A stretch of DNA of 64,000 nt from contig JALNQF010000127.1 of the NCBI GenBank assembly GCA_028456385.1, positions 1-64,000 of the forward strand, given 5' to 3'. The stretch comes from Ophiosphaerella korrae. Lineage: Eukaryota > Ascomycota > Dothideomycetes > Pleosporales > Phaeosphaeriaceae. Shown here piece after piece: positions 47,201 to 61,200 of the stretch. A program made the position numbers and the translations under genes. Position 1 is the first letter of the stretch, and every line of letters begins with the position of its first letter. The notes under the pieces are model-generated. The model did no database searches. It was not told where the DNA came from and saw only the letters and a list, made by a program, of their open reading frames with translations.

Positions 47201-49890
47201 AGTATAGATATCAGAATCCTAATCCTTAGTAGTATATAGACTTATATTTATAGATAAAAAAGAGATAAATAATAAAAGACTTTACGTAGACTTTAGAAAG
47301 ATAAACGTAATTATAAACAAGAACTAATACTCCTTACTATATATAGATAAGATACAAGATAGGTTATAAAAAGCTTAAATCTTTATAAAACTAGATATCT
47401 AAAATACCTACTACTAGATTAGAATAAAATAAAGTAAGAAATAGAAAATAGTATTTAGAATATAGTATAGAGTATTTAAATACATAGTTATACCCTTTAG
47501 ATTAATAAATATACTAGTCGTATTCTAAGAAAGAATAAATATAATCTTAAGAGAATACCTAGACGTTTGTATATTTATATACCTAGACAATATCTTTATA
47601 TTTTTAGAAATAGAAGAAGAATACGACTAATATATATATAAAGTACTAGAAAAACTCGTAGAAAATAAACTATACCTTAAAATAAAGGAATACAAGTACT
47701 ATATAAAAGAAACTAATTTCCTTAGATTTATTATTAAGCTAAGAAAAATAAAGATTAACTAAAATAAGATTAAAGTAATATAAGAATAGCTAATACTAAA
47801 AAACCTATAAAAAGTACAATAGTTTTATAGGTTAGTAAACTTTTATAGAAAATTAATAGTAAAATAGTTTAAAATAATAGAACTATTAAATAAACTTATA
47901 AAAAAAGATATACTATTTAAATAGACTAAAGAATATAATAACGTATTTAATAAAGTTAAATATAGATTTATAGAAAACCTAGTTATTAGAATATATAACC
48001 TAGAGATACTAGCTATAGTAAAAACAAACGTATTAAATTTAGTCTATAGAATAGTACTAATATAAGAAGACTAAACTATAAAATAAGAATACTTAGTTAA
48101 ATACTTTTCTAAGAAGATAAAGCTAGTAGAGCTTAACTACAAAATTTATAATAAAGAAATACTAGTAATCTATAAAGTATTTAAGTAATAGATAGTATAC
48201 TTATAAAGAGTAAAGTACTAAACAAAGGTCTATATAGACTATAAGAACCTTATAGAATTTATTATAAATAAGGACTTATTACTATACTATATAAGATAGT
48301 AGGAATACTAATTAATATTTAACTTTAAGATTATATATAATAAGAGTAAAGATAACTAGTTTATAGACGCCTTAAGTAAAATACTAGACTTATAAGAAGA
48401 ACTAAATACTACTAGTATAGTTCTAGATAAGAATAAAGAAAGATATTTAATCCGAAATATACCTAGAATAGCTATAATACTTAAGAAAAAAAGTAGTAAG
48501 CTAGATAAATAGATTTAAAATAAAATAAAAGAAGCTTCTAAAGAAATAGAAAAACTTAAAATCTAAGAAAGACTTATAAAAGTATATAGAAAAATAGATT
48601 TTTTAAATAAGATATAGAGAGAATTTATATAATAGTTTTATAAACTACTAGTATATAGATACTAAGGGATTAATAAAACGCTAGATAGACTACTATAAGA
48701 TTACTATATTCTTAAAGTAAGATAACTAGTAATAGAAGTACTATAAGATTATATAGAATATTATAGAAATAAATATAGTAGATATATACTATATAGAATA
48801 CTATAACTAGTTAAAGTACTAGAATAACTCTAGAGAACTATTATAATAGATTTTAATACAAGGCTACCTAAATTAAAAGACCTAATATTAAGAGTTAAGT
48901 ATAATAGAATTCTAATAATAGTAAATAAACTTATAAAGTACTCTTACTTTAAACTATATAAAGAAAAAAGTATAATAGAGGTTACTATATACTAGGTCCT
49001 AGGGACTATAATTAGCTAGTATAGTATACTAGATAAAATTATTATAGATAGAGATATAAGATTTATATTAAAACTATAGAGGATAATAATAGTGTAATTT
49101 AGAATATAAAATTAAATATTAATAGCGTATTATTTATAAATAGATAGATAATTAGAACATATAAACTAAATAGTAGAATAGTATTTAAGATACTACCTTA
49201 ACTATAATTAAAATAATTAGGTATAGCTACTACCTATAGTATAGCTAGTAAATAATAGCGTAAAGAACGTAGTAATAAAAGTATTACTTTTCTTTATAAA
49301 TTATAGATTTAATTCTAATATATACTAGATACTAAGAAAGATAGAATCTTAGACTCTAAGAGGAGAAATTTTATAAATAGAATAAAAGAAATATACAATT
49401 AACTAATATAGGATATAGAATTTCTATATAACTAAATAGTAAAATACTATAATAAAAAATACAAAGAAGGACTCTAATTTAAAGAGAAGGAAAAAGTATA
49501 GTTAATTTAAAGAAATATTTAGAGTAAACAATTAAGTTTAAAACTAAATTACGTAAAAATAGGACTATATAAGATAAAGAAGAAAATTACGCTAGTTATA
49601 TTAAAACTAAGACTACTAAGTAAAATAAGGATATACCTAACCTTCTATATAGTACTACTAGAAATAGTACTTTAAAATATAGAGCTACTAGTATATAAAA
49701 TAGATATATATAGGAAATAGGAAGAATAAGAAGTTAAAAACATCTTAGTATACTAGTTCTATAATAGAAAAAATTACTACTTAGTAGAGTAGATAAGTAT
49801 AGATAAGAAAGGGTAAATATAGAAAGATACCTAGAAACTAGAAGATAACCTTAACTACTTTAAGAGACTAGAAGAGTTCTAAAATTAAAA
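44220..49890 (+). pseudogene. gag-pol remnant of copy D with chromodomain
   Basis: Plus-strand frame readable through RIP stops. Gag core about 44570-45000; two CCHC zinc knuckles at 45174-45215 (YFNYSKKGYYIKDY) and 45240-45281 (YYKYRKLRYFVKDY), all Cys now Tyr; protease in the following kilobase; reverse transcriptase with PFRLINI (47493-47512) and YLDN (47578-47591); RNase H about 47950-48400; integrase zinc-binding region about 48640-48790 and core from IIIDF (about 48845) through DRDIRF (about 49050); and a chromodomain about 49722-49866 (EVKNILVY, YYLVE*). The order is that of Ty3/Gypsy chromoviruses. The frame is also cut by a small solo LTR at 46447. No protein can be made. Confidence 0.88.
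46447..46630. repeat. 184-bp solo LTR of an unrelated element, not RIP-mutated
   Basis: TGTCACGCTG to TATATAACA, flanked by AAAAA on both sides (46442-46446 and 46631-46635), which suits a 5-bp target duplication. Copies A, B and C lack it. Its left half keeps GC-rich sequence: a GTAGTAGGCC tandem (about 46455-46498) and GCGAGGGCCC. It does not resemble the family LTRs. Its short length may have spared it from RIP. Confidence 0.7.
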
Positions 49891-50527
49891 CTCTCTAGAG
49901 CGCTTTATAGTAAACTAAGAAAGTCTATAGTACTACTACTAGATAAAGAGATAATAGGAGCGCCTAATATAGTAAGAGCTAGAGTAGCCTCTACTATAGC
50001 TTTAAAATTAAGTTTAGACTCTAATAGAGTAGCTTACTTAATAGACTTTATATTCTTTAAGGCTTTTATTTTCTAAAAATAAACTAAATAAGTATAATTT
50101 TCTATCTATATACTTAGAATCTAATTATATTTCTTTTTAGCCTCTATAATCTATTTAGATAGTCTATCTTAAGTATAGTTAATAGCTTTCCTTATTATAA
50201 ATAAGTATAGATACGTAAATAAGTATTATTAACCTATATTCTACTAAAGATATACTAGAAAGATTATAAGATAAAAAAGTATTAGTATAAATATATACTT
50301 TGTAAGCTTTACTATACTTTAAGGAAAAGTAATATAATAGAAGGATTAAAGATTTATAATAAGAATAAAAAAATATTATAATACTACAGCGTAATATATA
50401 ATCTACTAATTAAAGATAATAAAAGGTAGACTTAGTAGGTATAAAGAAAAAAGATAAAGAACTTAATATTAATAAAGAAACTAGATTAATAACTTTAACT
50501 TTAAGATAGAAGAACTAGAACCTACCT

Positions 50528-50541
50528 AGAAAGGGAGATAG
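50528..50541 (+). other. polypurine tract of copy D
   Basis: AGAAAGGGAGATAG directly before the 3' LTR, the primer site for plus-strand DNA synthesis. The opposite-strand equivalents in B (6792-6805) and C (23274-23287) are in the same place. Confidence 0.75.
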
Positions 50542-50910
50542 TATTATAGGCGTAACAAGAGAAATCAAGATAGAACTAATTAGTCCTAACTTAAGTACTA
50601 ATAAAGTATAAGATAAGTAGAGTAATAACTTAGATTAGAAAATAAACTATAACCTAAATACATATTATAGAGTAATCTATAAGGTTATATAAATAGATTA
50701 GTAGAAGTATATAGTTACTATAAATACGTATTATTAAGATAGTATTAGTAATCTAATCTCTAACTAAGAGCGATAATACTTACTATTATAAGAATCTTCT
50801 ATTATTTATAACCTATTACTTAATTACTATACAAGCTTTTATTATTACTTTCTAATCTACTAATACTATAGAAAGGTTACTTATAGTTAATAAATAGGTA
50901 ACTTATAATA
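50542..50910 (+). repeat. 3' LTR of copy D
   Basis: 369 bp, TATTATAGGCG to ACTTATAATA, followed by TAATA. Shorter than the 5' LTR only because it lacks the 30-bp array. Confidence 0.88.
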
Positions 50911-53900
50911 TAATACCTCTTTTTTAGTTAGCTCTCTATTTACTATTTACTTTCTTTTTAATTAACTAGTTACTATACCTCTTAAACCTATCTTACGTAA
51001 AGATTACTTTATATAATAGTAGATTATAGTAAAATTTACTTCTTTAAGCTTTTTTACTATCTAGGTTTTTACTAGTAGTTTATACTTATACTAGGATATT
51101 ATTAGATAGCTATATATAAAGTTAACTTTTAATTAAGAATTAGCTATTAATTATAAAACTAGTTTATCTAGGAATTAGATCTTACTTAATATATAATTAG
51201 TAGTAAGTAGCCCTTTAGGTTTACTATTTAGTAGTTAAAGTTAAAGTTTATAGTATAATTTTACTAGTTCTAGTACTAATAGTTTTAAATATAAAGTAAC
51301 TATAGAACGTACTAAGTATATTATAGAGGCTAGACTATAAAATCCTCTTTTCTAAATAGATTTAGGTATAAACCTACTATACTAAGTAGTTTTTTACTAA
51401 GGTATTAGCGCTAGAGATCTTAATATCTTCTTTTATATAAGTTTAAGTAAAAACTTACTATACTACGTAGTTCTTACCTAGGTATTAGTACTTTAGATAT
51501 TATATCTATCTCCTATATAAATTTAAACGTAAATTTACCTTAACTAAGTAGAAGCTTAAGTAGTAGTATTACTTCTTAATATATATAATAAGTAAATTTC
51601 TAATATTTTATAGTAGAAAATAATTACTAAACTTTATATAAATATTTATACTTTAAGCCTTTACTATTCTTTTTACTATAGTTAAAATAACTAAATCTTC
51701 TTTATACTAGTACTAATAGTACTTAATATATTAAAGATATAATAATATTTCTAGATATAATAAACTATAGATAGCTATTATTTTAAGATAAAGTCTATAA
51801 TATATACTCTAAATCTAAGTCTCTAGTTAAGTAAACTTAAGAAACTAAGCTACTATTTACTTTAAAATCTACTTAAAAAATATAACTCTTATATCTAATA
51901 AAAAATAAGCTATAACTTAACTTTAGTAGCTTTATAAGAAAGTAAGTATACTTAGCTATACTAAAAGCTTTTTAAGATACTTTTATAGAAGACTAGCTTA
52001 TAGTTATTAGAGCTACTTCTATTTATTATAATTTATTATTTATAAAACTAGTTCTAAATAAAAATTATAATATAGTTATTCTTAATAATCGTTTAGAAAC
52101 TTATTTAAATAACTACGTAATCTCTATTAGCTCTATAGATAATATACTACTTAATAACTAAGAAGGTAGCTTTACTTACTACTAAATAAAGCCTTATATT
52201 ATCGTTATAAGTTAATATATTTATTAATAAAAACTTACTAAGATTAATATCTTTTTTAATACTAAAACCTTATATAAATTAATCTAACTACTTAGAAGTA
52301 TTAAGTTATAATAGAAAATACTTCTTCTACCTAATTTTATAATAATAACTAATAATAAATAAAGTAATTACTTACTATTATAGAATTATATTAAATATAA
52401 ATCTAGAGCCTAAGAGCTTATTAGTTTTAGAGAACGTAAACTCTATTAGCTAAACTAACTTTAAATATTATTTATACTTTTATAGATTATATTTTATAAC
52501 TTAAAAGCTTATTAGCTACTTTATTAATTACTTTTCTCTTTCTTCTTTATATTCTCTTTTCTTAGTAGCTCCTCTTTATAAGCTCTTAGTACTTATATTT
52601 CTTTAGTAACTATTTACTTTTTTTTTTACTATTAGTTTCTTTATACTACTTTACTATATACTTCTACTTTTCTTTTAAAAGCTTAGTTTTATTAAGCTAT
52701 TATACTTAATAAAAAGTTTTTAGCTTAAAAAAAAAGTAAAACTTACTTTAACTTATAAACTCTTTTTTATTTTATTATTAGTAAAGTACTTAAACTTTTA
52801 GATCTTAATAATTAAGATTTTATAATTTAGATCTATTCTTACTAATTATTTAGAATTTAGCGCTAACTATATAAATAGCTAGAGAGTAACTTAAACCTTT
52901 TAGCTAAATTATTAATATTAATAAAAGAAAAAATAGATATTAAGTTTTTAAGAGTTTTTTTTTTTCTTAAATAACTTATAGCTCTTTATATATTAATTAC
53001 GATATAATATCTATAAATAGATAATCTAACTCTAGCTATAAATATAATTTACTTAAGCTTACCTTAAGAGAACGCTAGCTTTATTAGTACTATTACCTAA
53101 TATAAAGCTTAAGTTATACTACTTCTATTTCTTTATACTAGCTACTATTTCCTTTTTTAGAGTATTTTAGTTATAGCTTAAAACTTTAAAAATACTACTC
53201 TTATTATCTTCTTATAATACCTTTCTCTTAAATACTCTAGATCTAATATCTAAGAAGTTATTTATAGAGAATTTATATAGTTTCTATATTATTTAATAAA
53301 AAATTAGTAAAGATATATTATATAGCTTATAGTAGTAGCTACTTATATTTTAACTTTTAAACTAATTTCTCTAAGTTTATTCTTACTTTATATATTTATA
53401 TCTTTATTTTTTATAAATATAAGAAATATAAAAGTAAATATTATAGATTACTTTCTAACTTATTCTTTTTATATACGTTTTATAAGCTATAGTAGTTTTT
53501 TTTACTTATTAATTTTTAATAGCTAGTACTTAATATATATATATATATTAGTTTAGCTAGTATAAAATCTTTAGGCTCTATATTTAAATATTTTTGCTAG
53601 TAGTTAAGCTCTTATAGTTATTAGCTTTTATAAATTTAGTAAAGTTATTAATACTTTTTAAGAATATACTTAAACTTTATTTCTTTATTGTTGTTCTATT
53701 CTCTTTTTCTTTTTTTTAAGCTTATTTTAGCTACTTTATACTTTTTTACTAGTTTATTAGCTCTATTCTCTTATATACTTTCTACTTAAATTATTATAGT
53801 TACTTTTAATTTCTTACTTAGCTCTTATATAGCTAGCTAGCTTAGCTAAAGTAAGTATAGTAGTAATAATCTTTCTTATCTACTTTATAACTTAAGAAAA

Positions 53901-55900
53901 CTACTTTTAAGTTACTATTAAACTAAAAGTAAGTATCTAACTTTCTTACTTATAGGCTCTTAGGTCTTACTAACTATATATATTTTTTAGTTATTACTTA
54001 TTTCTTTAATAACTCTCTCTTACTTAACTTACTTTATAACTTTTTAACTAAGCTTTTAATTTCTTTAAAGAGTTTAACTTTAGCTAGCTTCTTTACTTTA
54101 TTTAAGAGTTTATATATACTTACTATAATAAGTATAAAAATAAAGCTTACTAGTAAATTAGTTACTATAATATTTAATTATATTACTTTAATAGCTTTTA
54201 GTTTTATTTTTACTAGTTATACTATTAGGTATACTATTATAAGAGTTAAAAGATACTTAAAACTTCTTAGCTATTTTAGCTAAGTACTTATAAGATCTTT
54301 TTTTAATTAATAATCTTTAAAAGATATATACTTATTATAAAGCTATAGTTTATATAAGTAAGTATACTTAGAAGACTATTAGCTTTTATAAAGCTTTACT
54401 ACTAAAGCTACTACTACTAAGCTCTAATAAGGTTATAGCTTATAGTTCTAAAAAAAAGTAATTATAGCTATTCTACTTATATTTATAGTAGTATTAGATA
54501 CTCTATCCTTTTTAATAATAATAGTATTATCTACTTTAAAAGCTCTTATATTTATTATTATATTTAAGGCTATAATTATAAGTTAAGTAAGTCTTTAATT
54601 TTCTTTTTCTTTTTACTTACTTTTATCTTAAGACTTTTTTAGAACTTAGCTAATATATTTTTAGTAGTTTAGTAGCTAAATATAAGTAAGTACTTTCTTA
54701 AGTTAAAAGTTTTACTAAAAGTTACTACTATATTACTAAGCTTTTTAAGTAAAAGTATACTTATACTAATACTATTATTTTTATAGCTACTTAGTTTTTT
54801 AGCTACTTTATTACTACACTCTTTACGCGTAATACTATAGCAGCTAATATTTAGTATTTTATTTACTAAAATATTTTCTTAAGTTATTAAGTAGCTTATA
54901 GGTATCTTCTTATAATACCTAGTAATCTAGTATATTCTTATAAGCTTAGGGCTTACCTAGTAGTATATAGTATAGATAAGCTTAAAGATAATAACTTTAA
55001 AACTTCTAGATACTTTTATAGCTTTACTAATAATCCTTTTTACTAGTAAGTTTATAGCTAGTATCTTTAAAGTTATACTATACTTAAAAGTAAGTCTAAT
55101 AAGTTTTACTATTTTTTCTATAGTATATAAAGTCTTTATCTATTAAGTTCTTTTTAGTTCTTTTTACTCTTTATCTCTTTCTAGGATTAGTAAATACTTT
55201 TAAAGTACTTCTTTTAGTAGTTTTAGCTTACTTTTAAGCTTTTATACTACTCTTAATTTTTTTTATTAACTACTAGCTCTTTAAGCTTTATAAAGTATAC
55301 TTTTATACCTTTTTTACTTTACTAACCTAGAGTTAGATATAAGTTACTTAAGTTATAATAAAAGTTAAGTTACGCTTATAAGTACTTTATTAAATCTCTT
55401 ACTACTATTACTTTTAGCCTCTACTTAGCTACTCTTTTAACTTATTTTTTTATACTCTACTTCCTAGTAGTAGTATTTTTACTTTTATCTACTTTTAGTT
55501 TAAAATAATAAGTTTAAGCTTTTTTACTTTTTTTTCTAAAAGTATTTAGTTTCTTATTTCTATACTTTTTCTACTTCTTTAGTTTTCTCTTAGCTTTTTA
55601 CTTTATAATCTTTAGCTTAAGAATTAAGATTACTATTATACTTATTATCTAAGTAGTAATTACTCTAAACTACGTAGGTTTAGTCTTAAGAGTTCTCTTA
55701 CTAATTAAGCTTCTTCTTCTAGTTTTAAAGCTAGTACTTAGTAATAATAAGTAAAATAGACTTTTTATAAGAGGTTTTTTTACTTAGTATCTAATTACTA
55801 AAGCCTTTTTAGTTATTTATTTATAAAGAAAATTATCTAAGTTCTTTTCTTTTTATTACTAGTTCTCTATTTTTTACTTATAATACTTACTTATTCTCTT
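50911..55900. other. unassigned RIP-mutated repeat DNA
   Basis: Five kilobases of very AT-rich DNA. On the minus strand around 55070-54800 a frame of about 90 codons stays open if TAG/TAA are read as former Gln codons, giving a Gln/Leu-rich helical-looking sequence. I could not assign it. It may be the distal part of Gypsy relic G or another element. No LTR ends were found. Confidence 0.35.
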
Positions 55901-58631
55901 TTCTATTTAAAGTTTTTATCTAACTTTTAACTAAAATTAACTTCTTTGTTAGGTTTCTTTTATATAAATAATTTAAAGTTAGCTTAATTATATTTAGGCT
56001 TTTATACTAGGGTTTAAACTAATAATAGTTAATAAGTTTATATAAGTAGTATTTAATTTTATCTATATTACTTTTAAACTTACTTACTATACTATTTAAA
56101 TAATAGTTTTACTAGTACTAGTTTATCTAATACTTTTTTAAGTTACTTTTTAATATTAAGTAAAGCTTACTTTTTATTTAATCTAATTATAACGTCTTTA
56201 GTTTCTAGTACTAAGTTTTCTAAGATATCTACTAGTTCTTACTAGCTTTACTAGTAGAATTCTACAACTCTTACTTTTAGAGTATAACTTCTAAACTTTA
56301 TACTATTTAAGTTAGTAAGCTAGTACTATCTAAAGAAATATTACTAGATAAGTTAACAAAAGACTTTCTATTAAAGTTAAAGCTTTTATTAACTAGATCT
56401 ATTCTAATTACTAAATAAATCTTAAATAAGTACTAATACACTTTTAGGTATATCTTTTATATATAATATATTTCTAGTATTAAACTATTTTTTTCTTTTT
56501 TTTATAGCTTAAATATATAATCTATAGCTTCTTAGAGTTTATTATTATACTTATTAAATTTCTAAGCTTATAGTACTAAGAGTATAAAAGTATTATAAAC
56601 TTCTAACTATAATAAGGTTTTCTATAGAAAGATATTAAGCTTAATAAGTAAGACTTACTCTTTACTATATATAAAGTATATTAGTATCTCCTTAGTACTA
56701 TATATTACTATAACTTAGTCTACTTATAGCGTATAAAGTAGATTATCTACTTAATTACCTATAATCTTTTAGAAAGTAGCTACTATTTCTTTATAGCTTC
56801 TTTTAATTATTCTTTAGCTTTAAAAGTAATAAGTACTTCTAATAACTTTTTAGATACTATATAAGTAAGTAAAGTTAGCACCTAGTCTTTTATTTTCTAG
56901 TCTTATATCTACTATTATTTTAAATAGTATTCTTTATTTTAAAAATATATCTTATTTTAAGAACTTTATAATAGCTTCTAATATATTAGCTCTAAAAGCT
57001 TTAGTATCTATAAATAAGCTTATAAAGTCTTTATATATAATTATAAATTTTTTACTTTTTTTACTATTAGGTATATAAACAATATCTAATATAATCTATA
57101 TCTATAAGACTTTAGGTCTCTAATTTAGGAATAGTTCTTTTTATACTATTTAAAGTAAGTAAAACTAATATTCTTAGTAAAACTTTATATAAGCTTCTAT
57201 ATATTTACATATATTTAGCTAGTAGTATTAAGCTTAGATCTTTTACTATATCTTTTCTTAACCTTAGTACTTACTTTTATTATATAGTATTTTTAGATTT
57301 TCTAGCTATTTTTCTTTTTTATTTACTACTCTTTTTAGTAAGTAGTATTTAGAACTCTTAGCTTATAAAAATCTTTATATAACTTTATACTTTTATACGT
57401 TTTTATAAAGCTTTTAGATATATATTCTATTTATTCTAGTAATAGTTTATAGTATTACTAGCTACTTTACTATATTATATAGAGAAGGCGTCTCTAGAGT
57501 ATCTAGTATACTTAAGTCTATTTTAGCTCTTAAGTATATAAATTCTAGGTCCTAAAGACTTATTTATAGTAAAATAAAAGTTATAGACTTTAAATAGTAG
57601 TTTATATATTTTTTTATATCTTTTTTAAGTTCTTTTAGTAACTACTATCTTAGTAGCTCTAGTTACCTTAAAAGAGCGTTAGTTACTATATTCTTTTTCT
57701 AAGCTATATACTTTATATTAAATTCCTATATATTTAGAAAAGTAAGCTATCTTAAAATAAGAGCTCTTAAGAAGTTACTAGTACTTTAAATAAGTTAATT
57801 TATATAAGTATAAGTATCTACTTTTACTATAAAATAAACTTTATAATCTATAAGTAGAATATTTAAAGTACTAGTAGTATAGCTTTATATTTATATTTCC
57901 TAGAATCTTAGTAATACTCTAAAAGTAACTATAGTTCTAATTTATAGTATATTATATTCTAATAGCTTTTTAAGTTTTATTAACTAAATTATTATACTTT
58001 AACTCTATTTACTTCTATTAACTAATATAATAATTAGTTTAATAGGCTTACTATAGTCTATAGAAACAAATACTAGTAAACTAGTTAGTTAAGCTTATAA
58101 TATATTTATAGTAAGAAAGGCTTCTTAATTCTTTTTAAATTCTTTATTCTTTTTTAGTAGCTTAAATAGTAGTACTACTATCTTAGTAAAACCTTTAATC
58201 TAGATTCTATAATATATATAAAAGCTGATAAATATTTAGACTTTTTATAGAAATTTATAAGCTAGCTATTTAATAATCTTTTAAACCTTTTTATTAGCTA
58301 AGTACTATCCCTTTTTATTTACTATATACTTTATAATTTTTATAAAGTTATAGTATTAATCTAATTTAAAACCTAAAGTAGTAGTACTAGCTATTTTAAA
58401 GTTATATAAAACTTTATTTATATTAATACTATATTTACTAATAAACTTTTAGATCTTAGGTTCTAGTAAGTCTAAGTTAGAGTCTATATTTAAGCCTTTT
58501 ACTATAATATTATTTATATATAATATATAGCTAGTTAGAATATATTTTTATAAGATTTTAGTTACTACTTATATAAACTTAGTAATAGAGTTTATAGAAC
58601 TTATAAATAGAGTATATAAGTATACTAGTCT
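55900..58631 (-). pseudogene. Ty3/Gypsy pol relic G
   Basis: Minus-strand frame. Reverse transcriptase is recognised at about 58590-58250 by YI*INNIIVKGL (the YxDD box, Asp changed to Asn) followed by a KVLYNFKIASTTTLGFK stretch typical of one fungal Gypsy lineage. Integrase core near 57060-56950 reads DIVYMPNSKKSKKF, then KDFISLFIDTKAFRANILEAIIKFLK. The N-terminal part is lost to the right, where the LTR of relic E begins at 58632. The family differs from A-D: its motifs belong to a Gypsy group with a VKGP sequence after the active site. Heavily RIP-mutated. Confidence 0.65.
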
Positions 58632-59141
58632 TGTAATAGAGTTACTAGAGTTAACTTCCTAATAGCCTCTAGAGTTGTTAGTAGATTGCAAGGTAATAAC
58701 AAAAGCTTATATAGTAATTAGTAATAACTATAAATAATAGAAGATATCTTACAATTGTCTTGTATTAGTATTCTATAGTTAAAGGATTAGATTACTAATA
58801 CTATTCTAATAATACGCATCTTATTAACTATATACTTGTACTAATCTATTTATACACCGCTATAGATTACTACTAATTTGTTTATACGTAACTATAGATT
58901 ATCTTAATCTATTTATATATTATTATAGATTACTTTAATCTATTTATACGTAATTATAGATTACTACTATGTATTCTAGTTATAAGTAGTCTCTTAATTA
59001 AAGTTATTACTTTACTTGTCTTATACTTTATTAGCACCTACGTTAAAACTAATTAGTTTTATCTTAATTTCTCTTATTACACTTATAACACTATCTCCCC
59101 TTCTATATAGGTTCTAGTTTATCTATCCTAAAGCTAAAGTT
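58632..59141 (-). mobile_element. truncated Gypsy copy E: 3' LTR plus about 50 bp
   Basis: A 459-bp LTR of the A-D family (58632-59090, TGTAATAGAG to CTTATAACA) in minus orientation, followed by the polypurine tract (CTATCTCCCCTTC on the plus strand) and about 50 bases matching the start of copy C, up to AAAGTTATTAA. After that the similarity stops. The rest was deleted, or lies beyond another insertion outside the window. Confidence 0.8.
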
Positions 59142-61200
59142 ATTAACTATAAAGAGTATTTAGTAGGAGTTAGATATAATAGAACAATAGGTATATTAAT
59201 AAAGTAAGATAAATCCTTAAAAGATTTATAGGCTTACAAAGGTGTTTATATATCTAAAGAGGTATACGTAATCCTAAGTAGCTCTAAAGGTAATCCTAGG
59301 AGTACCTAAAGAGCTTAAAGGGAGGTTTAAAGAGAGAGGCTTAAAGAGAGGTTTTAGGTAAGGGGAAAAGTACTTATAATAATAGCTCCTCTTTCTCTTA
59401 CGCTATATCTTAAAGCGTAGAGCTCTATACTTTTAAGTACGTGTAGTATCTAATTCTATCTAGTTATCTAGCCTTAGAGCTACTCTATTAGCTATCTATA
59501 ACTTAACTTATTCTATACTACTAGATTAAACGTAATTAAAAAAGAGGTATAGTATACTAAATAGATATACTTAGCATAAAATAGTATATATATTAGATAC
59601 TTATAGTAGGCCTAGGGCTAGCCTATAGCTAACTAAGGGTTGCTTAAAAGTACTTATAACGCTAGGTTCCTAGTACCTAGGTCTAAGATTTATTGCGTAA
59701 CAGCTGTCTTACTATAATTATAGGGTTTACCTATTAGATTAGTACCTAGGAACTAGACTACTCTACTAAGGCTCTAAGTAGAGCCTAAGGGCTACTCTCT
59801 ATTTATAGTACGTTACTAATTCTTTAAAACGTAAAGTTATAATATATTTTTAATAAGATTTATAGTATATTATAAACTATTTTATATTATTAGACTTTTA
59901 TTTAAAGTAAGATTATAGTCTAATTTATAGTACTTATAGGCTTAGGTTTAGACTTATAGAGTATTGCGTTTAAATTACTTAATAGTTCTAAGTAAATAAG
60001 GTTATACCTTTACTTATTAAACGCGAGGTAGTCTACTACTACTCTAGTACTAGCGCGTTAGGGTTACTTAAGAGTAGATATAAAGGAGCTACCTCTCTTA
60101 GTTACTTTATCTTTCTATCTTTATTACTTCTTCTCTCTTATTACTTACTATATCGTTTATTATACCTTCTTTAGTCTTTAACAAAGCTATCTCTAACTAT
60201 ATCTACGCTCTTGCTAAGAACTTTACTACCTAGCCTAATCTAGTAAGGTTCTAGTATATAGCTTATCTTAAAGGCCTTATAACTTCTAGTAAATCTAACC
60301 CTAATAGTACCTTTAAGAGCTTTGTAATAACTATTTATAAAGAGTAGTACTATATTTATAGTAGTAACTTTAGTATATATAATACTTGTAAGAGAGCCTA
60401 TAAAGGTAAATGCGTTCTAGTAAGTACTTTACTTTCTTAGTCTAATCTAATACTAATCTACTTAGGTGCTACTAGAGTTCTATTATACTATTAACGTTTT
60501 TAAGTATATTATTACGTCTACTAACTATTAATATAACTACGCTACTATTATAGTTAAACGTAAGGATACAACGTTTAATAAAGTCCTTAATAAGCCTACT
60601 AATAATATATATACTTACTAGGGTAAAGCTTAGGCCTATATTAAGAAGTTAGTAGAAGCCTTTAATAGTTATAATTAGGCTCTTACTTATAAGAAGAAGA
60701 AGCTTAGTAGTAATAAGGTATCCTAGTATAATACTTACTAGGTTTCTTATAAGTATAACCTTAAACGTTATAAGGTAAGTTCTCTTTTTCCTCTTTAATT
60801 ACTAAGCTAATCTTAATATATAGCTTAGTTTAGGGCTTATAGGCTAAGCTACTACTACTAATATTATAGTTAATAAGGCTATTAAAGAGAGTTTTAGACG
60901 TGCTAGTTCTATAATAGTATAAGAGAAGCGCTAGTACTACTATAGAAACGTACTAGATATAAAGCTAGTAAGTAGTCTATTTTTATTACTAACTAAGCCT
61001 TTATATCTACTTATAAGCTCTTTAAGCTTAAGTTTACGTCTAAATTTAACGCTTAATATACTAGAGCGTAATAATTTTAAGTAGAGTAGTTCTCTTTAGA
61101 AAAATAGTATACTTTCTTAAATTTATATCTTAATTCTTATAAAAATCGCTTTCTAAATTACTTTTTAGCTCTTTTTTATTACTCTCCCTTTCTAAAGGTA
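59142..61200. other. RIP-mutated DNA between relics E and F
   Basis: Two kilobases. The part next to F (60800-61200) may be the 3' end of that element. No LTR pair can be defined. A coding-like stretch on the plus strand at 60140-60780 is listed separately. Confidence 0.35.
60140..60780 (+). pseudogene. coding-like stretch of unknown identity
   Basis: Plus-strand frame from about 60181 that reads FNKAISNYIYALAKNFTT, then SSKSNPNSTFKSF and TCKRAYKGKCVL, interrupted only by TAG at plausible Gln/Trp positions up to about 60450; after that the frame is harder to follow, but Lys/Tyr-rich sequence (YKKKKL-like) continues to about 60780. Retains Cys and Lys codons in a protein-like pattern. I do not recognise the family. 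It could be a gag-like protein or a captured host fragment. Confidence 0.35.

Larger units (their letters stand above)
43715..50910 (+). mobile_element. complete Ty3/Gypsy chromovirus copy D
   Basis: 7.2-kb element on the plus strand, bounded by LTRs and a perfect 5-bp target duplication TAATA (43710-43714 and 50911-50915). The LTR ends form the inverted repeat TGTTATAGG/CCTATAACA, visible unmutated in the 5' LTR. A purine tract AGAAAGGGAGATAG (50528-50541) precedes the 3' LTR. Carries a separate small solo LTR at 46447-46630. Structurally complete, functionally dead. Confidence 0.93.
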
